This document shows, piece after piece, positions 30,863 through 64,000 of a DNA stretch of 64,000 nucleotides; within the stretch, counting starts at the first letter, position 1; every line of letters starts with the position of its first letter. The DNA is from Xenopus tropicalis (lineage: Eukaryota > Chordata > Amphibia > Anura > Pipidae). Made by a program: the position numbers and the translations under genes. The stretch spans positions 46,761,358-46,825,357 of the forward strand of contig NC_030683.2 in assembly GCF_000004195.4 (NCBI RefSeq), given 5' to 3'. The notes beneath the pieces are model-generated. The model saw only the letters and a program-made list of their open reading frames with translations, did not search any database and was not told where the DNA came from.

Positions 30863-31444
30863 GCATAAAAATTAATTTGTTACAATAGGAATGCTAAACA
30901 TTATTTACAATTTGTAAATTACAGAACAGACAGACGGGTGTTTGAAGGAGAGGCCGTAATGGAAAAACAGGTGAGGCAGAAAGTCTCAAACTCCCTCCGT
31001 CTGTCAGAGTCCAACACCAAACCCAGACGCACACAGAAAATGTCAATGATTTTCCGACAAAACAGTACATATTATTTAATAAACAAACTGTGAGAAAATA
31101 GAATGTATCTGAGACATGGAACAGTTATCAAACAAGCATACAATACTTTGTTGCCGCTACATATCCTGATAGAAATGAAAATGTCTCCAACTCCCGATTC
31201 CTTTGCTTGGTTAGAGCTCTACGTTTCCCGTCCATCTGCCCAAGGACATAAGCTTTACTGGTGGCCATATTGATACGACAAGCGCCACCAATAACACTGC
31301 TGCAAGTCAGAAATAGAGCTCTGCAAATATATCACTGTTTCTGTATTAAGAGGCTGTGATTAAAATATTTCAACAAAAATGGTGTTGCAAAAGTGTTTTT
31401 TTTTTTTTTTACAAGCGCTCTTAATATGCCTGCAACCAAAGAGC

Positions 31445-31618
31445 TTAAAGGAATACGGTCATGGGAAAATGTGTTTTTTGGTTTTTTTTCAAAATGTATC
31501 AGTTGATAGAGCTTCTCCAGCAGAATCCTGCATTGAAATCCATTTTTTAAAAACAAAAACAGTTTTTTTACATTTAATTTTGAAATATACCACACAAATC
31601 ATGACAGTATGCCTTTAA
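31445..31618. mobile_element. Short T2-like TTAA MITE
   Basis: TTAAAGGAATACGGTCATGG at the left and CATGACAGTATGCCTTTAA at the right, 174 bp. The left part matches 21530-21702. It lies within the proposed unc5b 3' UTR. Confidence 0.8.
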
Positions 31619-34600
31619 CTTTTAATACATCAATATGGTGGTTACATTCCCTTGCAGCTTATGCAGAACACTAGCTACTAAGGCCAACACATTGATAAAT
31701 AGTCTTCCAGTTTGATTTGTAAGAACCACTAAGGAAGAAGACCCTTGAAAAAAAAAATCTGATGTGCTCCTGCACCCATATTCTTACCTCCATCAACATG
31801 TATAATACTCTTCAGATGGAACCCCAAACATTGCACTCTTTATTAAACAACACAGCATATATATAATGAACACTACATTAAAACTCATCCTCAGTGACCC
31901 TTGCCAATTAAACAGAATGTTGTGGGAGGCAATTACAACAGTGTAAAATTGAAAACAAAACAACCAAAGCCAAAGTTGCTACAATAGATTAAAGGACCCA
32001 TGTTCCCTTGGTTTCCATGCATACGGTGAATCTGAATCAGTAACTTTTCATGTCATTATTAAATACTTATAAGCTATCGATCTTATGGCCCCAGATCCAT
32101 TATGTGTTTATTTTTTATATAGGGCTGCCCTACCCCTTATGTACCTTGTGTTATGCTTGTAGATCTGTGTATGGGAAGCAGAACAGCAATCCTATGCATT
32201 GATATGCATAGAGATAGTGTTTTAATTGGCCTTTAGACCTCATTGGTAAGGTTTAATAATCAGGCCATTACACTGTTGCTATCAGGCAATATTGCCTCTC
32301 CTGTGTGGTTACATTATCTAATGCATTCATTGTCAATGAAATCAGGGACTTGAATATGCCGAATGGCTTTTCGGTGCTCATACATATAAAGACTAAGGTT
32401 CCAGCTGAATTAAAAGCTACATAATATGGTGATAAAGAAAAAACTGTTCAACACTAAACACATTGAAAGAAAGAAGAGCAGCATAAACCACACCAGAAGA
32501 TGAACTGAAATTGTCTGACCAAGCAAACCTTTTTAGCTAATGTGGAACCAAAACCATGAAGAGACAGCTGCAAGGCTTTGCAAATTTCCTTAGACATCTG
32601 AAAAAGCATTACCATAGGAATGCTCATAATGCTTTATAACTCTTTGTATTTCCACAGGAATACTACACACCAAGAATTCAAGCCAAATGCATAATTATAG
32701 TATTAACGCAATTGCAAGCCCAAGCATTAATGACTTGTCAGAAAGTTTCAAATCCCTCGCATTATCTCCTTATCACTTCTACCAAGCTTTCCCACTTAAC
32801 TAAAATATCCTAGCACCTACGGGAAGGGTGTAAGAGCATGAAACAGAAGGCATTAGAATACACTGATAATCTTCTAAATGCAAGAATGGATGAAGAGAAG
32901 CATTTCAATGAAAGATCTATGCATCATATGCCAGAACAAGTACATCAAAAGGGTTGCCTGGTTACACGTTCAATTAAATCAGTGTTGGGCAAAGGAGGCT
33001 AGAGTCTACTGGTCGCTGGATCATGTGGGAAGTCACAAAAAATTGTGTTCAATCTAACTGGGTTGAGAAAAGCCCATGGCCAGCTGTCAATTCTAATTGT
33101 TTTCTTAATGTTGTTTCTGCATTACATGGTGCTGCCTTTCTTGCAGCTACTTCTAGCAGTTGTTGTTGACAGTGTAATCAGACCATGGCCCTTGGAAACA
33201 GCTTTGCTGCCTTTATTTAATGCAAGGAGATTATGGCATAGTCTGGTCATGGGAGGACATATGCAAAGTTGTGGTCTGAAAGCCTTGAAGTTTTAATGCA
33301 GAATCTTCAGGCTGATTCAGTAACACATTTATAAATATGAGGAAAACATCCAACAAATTATATATTTGCCTCTGTATATGGTTTATTGGGACTTTGCAGC
33401 TTCTAACCAACAGCAGCAACCTTTGTTTTTCTTTGTCCAAAGCAAGAGGATGCCAGTTTGTGAGCACTTTGGCCTCTTATTCTATGCCAACCCTCATAAA
33501 TGCTAAATGCAGGAGGCACGTAACACTACTACTTAATCTTTTACAAATACTGTAGAAGAGACTCTGACCAAAATGAGGATGAAGTTATAACTCTATGCTA
33601 TGAATGTCATTTTATTATTGTAGGAGTGGTTGCCCATTTTACTTATTACCCCAACTTATTCCCAACTTTTGTTTTCTTTAATGTCTTGTGGATTAAATAA
33701 TTGTAGACAGTTTGTAGAGCCATGGACCTTTCTGGTCAATATATAATACTGACTTTATACAGAATTAAAGACAGTGGAAGTATTTCCAAGTTACTGTTAA
33801 CAGGCAAAAAATAAAAATATAAATTGCCTTCTGGTGAAAAATACCTAAATATATTACTATAACTTTAATTTTTTTTTTTGTACAACGGTACTAACTGAGT
33901 TTAAAATGGTTCGGAGAGGTCATTTACAAAGACCTTGGGCAAAAGTACAAAAGCCATAAGTGGTGCAAGAGTGCACCCCATAATTCTCATGCAGTGAGCA
34001 CTTCTACCCAGGGTCTGGCAGTGTTCTACACCTCCCACCAGCAGTACGGGTGGTAAGTACAGGGTTCCATTGCAGGCTGTGTTTGCCTTCCAAGGCTGTA
34101 AATGACTCCTAATGTAGGGCTATTGCTATTCCAGTTGTTCTGTGCAACAAAATTCTAGCTGGTGTCGCTGTTATATTGCAAATTTTGCTTAAGATGCCAC
34201 ACATCCATTTATATTTAGCAAGGGATTGCATATTATTTACGCAAATTCTGCTTCATATATGCTTGTCTCTAAACAAAAACAGTTTTCCATTTTAATAACC
34301 TTTGCTGTGCTTCCACTTGTGATTTACGAGTCCTAAATGAAACCACATGCATTAAAAATAAAACAACAAAGCATTATGAAGGAATATTATTTTATAAATA
34401 TTGTGGTAAAAGGGTGCTAATGATCAAATAGTCACATAATTAATGCTCTATTCGACCAAAAATGTGCAAGCTACGCTTACTTGGGTTATACGTATGTGTG
34501 CCCCTATTTCTCTGCTGCTTAAAACTTCATTTTACCAAGTGGTGACAATAGTATTAAATATAGAAAATAAGCATTGTCTCGAAAATTGGCATTCAGGCTG

Positions 34601-37600
34601 GGTGCCATTGGGTGAGCAGCCACACAGGTTGGTTGGGAAACACTGCAATAAAGAGCTGGAGAAGAATTTACTAGCACTTATAGACCAAATACCACTGTGT
34701 ACAGCAGTTATCCCTATTTTCCTGATGTAATAATGGCTTGCAATTTTAGTTTCCAACATTATGTTGTTGTCTCAAAATTAATTTTAGCAAAATTATATTT
34801 TTTAAACTTATTTGTGCATCAGAAGCATAGCTAATTTATCCCTTATAACTAGAAGACTAGTCCTTACAGGTCCCGTTTTTCAATATCATTTATTGATCAA
34901 ATGATGGTTTCAGAACATGTCAGTGTGTGAAAAATAAATGACATGAAAATGATCTGCATTAAAAACTTGTGCATATATTATATATAAGCATTACTGCGGA
35001 CAGCACGCTGCTTCTACAGCGATTACTGCAAAGGGAACAAAAAGACGACTAACACGCAGCGAGTAATAACTAGTTGCGTTCATCGAGTGCTGGCTTTTTT
35101 TACACACACTCTTAAACTGATCAATTAAAGCTCCCCAACATATAAAAGACATCAGCATACAAAATACACTAGTGTATTGGGGAGCAAACACAATTTTGTT
35201 TTTAGAAAGGCACACAAAATGTTATTCCCACAGGTACATCATAACCTACCATTGCATTACCATACAATTAGCCTTTGCCAGCATTTGGATATCTTATAAA
35301 CAGCCCAGAACCTTAAAATAGGAGTTAGCCTAAATTAAAATACAAAACAAATCTCAGTGCCCCAAAACTAAACTCCATTTGATCTATCTAGGCCAACTTA
35401 GAAAGTAACAGTAAAAAAATATCAAGCTATTTATAACACAGGCAATAAAGTCATGGGTTAAATTAAAAGATCAATGGAAAGGCACTTCGGTGTCAAGGCC
35501 CCTTGCATTAGTAATAGTCTTAGAGAACACCTTAGATGAGAGGGGCTCTGTAGTAGAATTTGACGTTTAACAAGAGTTGAAAATGACATCACCAAAATTG
35601 AATTCAGACTTAGGGCAAAAGGATTATGGAGAGTGTCAAGAAGGCTATAGGTCCTACTGCCATAACTAGTATATTTTCTTACTGGAATAAGCATAACATT
35701 GAGGTACGTACTGATAAGTGATCAACACACAGACATATACCATATGCATTGGTTTTTTTTTGGTAACTGAATAATAATCAGCAGAACAACATCTGCAAAC
35801 CATGATCTCTTTGGCAGTCATGCAACAGCACTCAGGCAACCCACATGAGTCAATGTGTTTGGGTTAGACCAAGGTATATAGTGTGAGAGCCCTCTATATG
35901 GACATGGAACATATTTCTAAAAACCTTTATCCTAACTTACCACAAAGACATAGCAGAAATCTGAAGTCAGAAATCAGAAGTCTTTAAAGGGTCTTTTTGC
36001 TATTTCATTTTTTCATTAATGGGCAAAGTCAAATGTAGAAAATCATGAAATGAACAATTTAAAGAACATACCACAGAAGTAAAATCTTTGATCACACTTT
36101 CCCAAAAGCCCCTGAGAGAAAGAGAACCTGAATTATTTGTGTCTTCCTTTTGTCTTGTACACTTGTAAGGCCTGCAGACAACAGATTGTAGGCCCTTCCT
36201 GCAAGCAAGCGTTGCAACTGACTGCCTGAACCCTGAGAGAAGAGCCTACTCAAATGAAAAGTAGCTGTATGCCTCCTCCTATAAATAAGTTTGACAGAAG
36301 AATTAGATGAGGATCAGCGATGGAAACTTGCAAGTCCTTTAAAAAAATATAACACCTTTAAAACATTTCCCTCTCATGAAAAGTCTATATTTTAAAAACA
36401 GGTTTTGAGCTTTACATCAATGTACTTTAGTTACATCTCCATCGTCACCTCTGTCTGTAAGTATAAATGAAATAGCTCAACGATGAGAATATAGAAAAAA
36501 GCCTTATAATACTGTTCTGACTGCCTATCAGGGTAATTAGCTGGACTACACACAGGGCTAGTTCTCATAACTACATTTATTCAAAGATCTAGCAGTGTAA
36601 AAGGTAGTGTTTCCAGAAGTGTCCTGCACAGTTATGTATCAGTGACAATGAAGTTCTTTTGACTACGAAAATACATCCATCCTGGTCTTGAAATTGCTGA
36701 ACAGGTGGGACTAGTGAATATCTATACAAAACAGAAGTTGTTTGAGGGCCCTTTAAATTGAAACATACACCATTATGTTAACCAAGGTCCATGCTTCTGA
36801 AGCAATGCCAGTGTCTTTGTTCATAGTAGTACATATGTTTCTGACTCCAAATAATAAGTCCCGCAAATAAAGCAGGAGGAGAAAACCCACATCATATGTT
36901 TGCTCCTCTCCTACTAGTTTAAAAACAATATATCTTTTTAGGGAAAACATTTGAAGGTTTCCTCATTTTCCTTTGAAAGCTCTAAAAACATAATTATCAT
37001 GGTGTTCAATTAGGATGCTTTCCTTGCAATAAAAAAAGGTACTCTTGCTCATTGACTAGCTCTTTTATGCAAGTCTGATGAATTATCTCCCTGAGCTGTG
37101 TAGGGTTTGTAGCCAGGCATTATAAATGGAAAATTAGGGAACATTTCTCCATTGACGCATGCTCAAAGGAACATAGTTTAGCTGATTACCAGTGTAACAC
37201 CACTCCCTCCCTGTTAATGAGTGCCCGTATTCTAAAGGATTTAAAATGAGATGTTGAACTAAAAAGCCTATCTATCTTCCTTACCAGCCCTCATGGAATC
37301 ATACACTCAGAAGTATTGTCATTTCATATATAAAACAAAAATTCATCCAAAGATCTGGATAATAAATAATGCTGCGTTTCCTAGGAAACCATTTGCCATA
37401 TCATTTAGGCTGTTCCAAGTCTGGATAGGAAAAAAGCAGTTTGTTTTGGATGATTAGAAACAAATGATAATGGACAAAGAAAAATTAGAAAATATAACAT
37501 TATAAAGTCTTAAAAGCTTAGTGTGTTAAGGTGGAACACATCTGCCAGCAGTTATCATGATACCAGTGATGCCTTCTTCTTATGCAGGCCTTTATGTAAG

Positions 37601-37846
37601 TAATGAGGGCAATAATATATTCCAGTAGACACTTGAATGGCTTGTAAACAGAGTTTTTAAGAATTTCTAAGGCTGGTTGCGATTGGACTTTAAGGAGCAT
37701 GCCCATCTCCTTACTGAACTGTAGTTCTGAGTTATCCAGAATAATCCAGGACCACAAATGTCTCTTGTTAATGGGCCAGAAGACATCCTCCACCAACCTA
37801 TTTTGTCTTTCAAAGAACAACTCATATCAATTGAGCAATGAAGTCA

Positions 37847-61183
<23,337 letters not shown>

Positions 61184-61760
61184 CTAGAAAGACAAAGAAA
61201 ATTTTGAGCAAACGGGATAAAGAACCATGATTACCACTTATATTTTAATATCTTTGGTTAGTGACAATGTTTTTCATGGCTAATTCAGTGCATTATTTAT
61301 AAAAATAAGTCTATAATGGAGAACAGGCAGTAAACTTGTACTGGGTTATGCAGCTCTATGTTAAGTGATTAGTACTGGATTCCCAATGTCTACTATACTA
61401 AATGGGCCAGTAACATTTTTGATATTTGCCTGATTTCTTGATAACAAATGTTGTAATTTATATTAGGTATTTGAGAGAGGCATTTGGCCCCTCTCAATCT
61501 TTCTGCGTAAGCATTATACCCATGATGTTCTTATTTTGACTGTTTTACATCATTTTTTCTTCCCTTTGTTTATATAACCATATCGTACTTATCATGGCAT
61601 CTTTAAAACATATGTTTGTACTATAACGCAACTCAATAAAGACACCTGTATTGTATTTATGTATAAGCTCTAAATCAATAAAAGTGTAAGATTTCCTTTA
61701 AAACCAGTTCCTGAAAAGAAGACTATTAGAATGCTAGAGCACAGATAATAGCTCTGCATA

Positions 61761-62095
61761 ATGCTGGGCATACACGCACCGATAATATCGTACCAAACCT
61801 CGTTCCATACGATATTCAGTGCATGTATGGCGGCTCGACAAGGCAACAGATATAGCAAAAGGCTGCAGATATCGGTCGATTGGCCAGGTTAAAAGATTTG
61901 ATCAGGCGACATTGAAGTTGCCCAAACAAAATCTATGTTCAGGGCTGAATCGACAGAAGGAGGTAGAATTTATATTGTTTCTACCTCCATATCTGACAAT
62001 TCAGCCCTGAACACCAGTGGAGGGCGGGAACGATCTTTTGTGCGACCAATGGTCGCACCAAAGGTCAAAATTGCTTTGCGTATGGCCACCTTACC
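61761..62095. repeat. MITE-like repeat with GGCCATACAC-type ends
   Basis: It begins ATGCTGGGCATACACGCACC and ends TGCGTATGGCCACCTTA, with internal GATATTCAGTGCATGTATGG. Same family as 4295-4878. Confidence 0.65.
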
Positions 62096-63690
62096 AGAGC
62101 TCTGCTTTTCTGCAGGTCAAAACAGTCATAAAGAAGGGTGAACAGAGGGGGTGGCTAATACAGAGCTCACTATTGCTATATCAAATTACAGACAGCAAGG
62201 CAGCAAAAGTGTGAAAGCAAAATAATGTTTTGTTGCTGCTTCATAATTAAAATAACTAAGAAATATGCATTTTCTAGGAATAGACAGAACCTTTTTCAGC
62301 ATGATATTTATTTCTTTTGCTCATGTTAAAAAAAGGTTTATATTGGTATATCCTGCCCCTATACTGATAAAAAAAATATTTTAAAAATAATGAAACCACC
62401 AGTTAAGGGATTTGAGAAGGTGTGTGGGCTGACTTATTTAAAAACCATTTAGAAAAAACATTACAGTTTTGACACAGCAGGACATTGTTATATTCTATTA
62501 AATGTTCTTTTGGAAATGATGAATTCAACTCCAGGCTAACCTCATCAATGTGTTATCTCCTTTACTGACTGCCTCTATATCATTCTACCATCAGATGCCA
62601 CAGAACTTTCATCCCAACTTTATTATCGGCCAGTAATTTTCTCAGTAGCCCACCAATTGTACCCAGTTACTAAGTAAATAGAATGGAAAGCGCTAAGCTA
62701 CTGCCCTGGGGTGAGCACAGCAACACAGAGTTTTAAAGTATCCTACAGATGCAAATTTAAAAAAGATACAAGTAAATAGCAGGACCGTTTCATTATTATT
62801 TTATCACTACTACTCTTCTTGCTAGCCTTGTCTCCTGAATAAACCTTAATTTTTTTTCTCATCTGCTTTATTTTTCCCATTTTTGGGGTACTCTAAACTG
62901 GTGTCTTCCTGCTGGTCCTTGGACATCTTAAAACATAAATAGACCTTACGTTACTTTTATGTTACATTATCTTTCATATGTACCCATTTAACTAGCAAAG
63001 CCCAGTGGCTTACAGTCTTTCTAACAACTAGCCTAAAGGAAAACAATAAATAAACAGTTGTTAACTACTACACATTTAGTTGCATTTCTTCCCTCCCGCA
63101 AAGTTAATTTGTTTCCTAAGCACTGAGGGACTGCAAAACAGATGGCAGGAATGCATGTGAAAACCTATTTAAGGTCCTAAACAGGGCCCACATGCCTTTG
63201 AGAATCTGTGGGGTTTATTTAACACTGCTTTGCAGTCACGCAACAAAACACAGAGCTACGATTATTGTACATTTATTCTAACTACTGAAATTGCTAAAGG
63301 CAAGTCTAGCAGATCATGGCCGGATAAATCCAAAGGGATTAGGGAGAAAATGTTCAAACGTACAATATTTTATGTCAATGCATCAGCCCGTACTCTTTTG
63401 ATGTATGGAGTTCTCATGCTAATGTAAATTGTATATATAAGCCCAAGCGTGATAGATGTCAAGCACTACTTACTTGAACGTGTAATGCCAATTGTAACTT
63501 TTGATTGAGAAGGTATAATGGTTAGGGTCTAGAATTCCAGTAAAAGCAAACCTTAATGTTACAGTAGGAAATAATATTCTTGATAGGAAATTAGATGGAC
63601 TACTGAATTCCTTAAAAAAATCAGAGAGAAAAAAAGGGAACCAAGCTGGTGCACATAATCCAGTTTTGGGTTGCCCAACCGTGGTCTCTA

Positions 63691-63880
63691 AAGGTGGCCA
63701 TACACGTAGCAATGCCGATTTTTCGTGCGACCATTAAAATCTTTTAACCTGGCCGATCGACAAGTCGACCAATATCCTCAGCCTTTAGCGATATCGGCCA
63801 CCTCTTCGAGTCGCCATACACACACCAAATATCGTACAAAACAAGGTTTTATACGATATTATCGGTGCATGTATGGCCGG
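63691..63880. repeat. MITE-like repeat with GGTGGCCATACAC end
   Basis: It begins AAGGTGGCCATACACGTAGC and ends near TCGGTGCATGTATGGCCGG, with internal CATACACACACCAAATATCG. Same family as 7736-7988. Confidence 0.65.
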
Positions 63881-64000
63881 CTCAACAAATAAAATTATTC
63901 AAATATTTCTTTTTTTACAACTTCCACTTAAATATATTTTGGATTGGAATTTGAGAAGATAGGAGAAGAAATAGAGAATAGTATGCAGTGTTCCGGCCAA

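Larger units (their letters stand above)
30845..37846 (-). other. unc5b: Probable 3' UTR of unc5b
   Basis: Downstream (minus strand) of the unc5b stop there is no further exon, and repeats are unusually sparse from about 31.6 to 37.8 kb compared with the rest of the window. The first good AATAAA in a plausible 3'-end context is at 30857-30862. A T2-like element (31445-31618) sits inside. The extent is inferred; an earlier poly(A) site may also be used. Open frames in this interval have no recognisable content. Confidence 0.45.
61184..64000. other. unc5b intron 1 (3' part)
   Basis: Contains two GGCCATACAC-type repeats (61761-62095, 63691-63880). Between them the DNA is unique and AT-rich, and no signal-peptide exon was found. 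Confidence 0.6.

Overview
The window is vertebrate nuclear DNA, almost certainly from a clawed frog (Xenopus; species not decided). Two observations support this: exons split by GT..AG introns encode two recognisable vertebrate proteins, and the spaces between them are full of frog-type repeats (T2-type TTAA elements, palindromic elements with 3-bp target duplications, TA-flanked MITEs, hAT-type elements, a Tc1 transposon and LINE tails). There is no prokaryotic-style gene, operon or CRISPR array. Nearly all open frames above 60 codons are chance frames or frames through tandem repeats.

Two genes lie head to tail on the minus strand. From about 14.6 kb leftwards to beyond position 1 is slc29a3 (equilibrative nucleoside transporter 3). 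Exon 4 (3113-3339), exon 3 (6502-6584), exon 2 (12093-12379) and a probable 5' exon (about 14474-14590, next to a GC-box/CCAAT promoter) are present; later exons lie outside the window. From 61183 leftwards to 37847, with a long 3' UTR probably ending near 30.85 kb, is unc5b (netrin receptor UNC5B). Exons 2-17 are all identifiable and every junction is phase-consistent. Exon 1, with the signal peptide, lies beyond 64 kb. UNC5B followed by SLC29A3 in the same orientation matches the human arrangement.

The exons encode two Ig domains, two thrombospondin type 1 repeats, a transmembrane helix, a conserved DITD caspase site, ZU5, UPA and death domains. A 33-nt microexon (49590-49622) between the second thrombospondin repeat and the transmembrane exon corresponds to exon 8 of human UNC5B, which is skipped in the ligand-insensitive delta-8 isoform.

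The intergenic interval (14.6-30.8 kb) and the introns hold nested mobile elements. Examples are a solo LTR inside a T2 element, a Tc1 element with 199-bp inverted repeats inside a TA-flanked MITE, and a LINE fragment with a T2 element inside another MITE. Several MITEs carry their own expanded minisatellites (52-bp, 34-bp and 18/21-bp units).

No previously undescribed multigene system is evident. The observations most worth following are the unc5b microexon with its YCAY-rich flanks, the apparent splice-created start codon of slc29a3, and the minisatellite birth inside MITEs.
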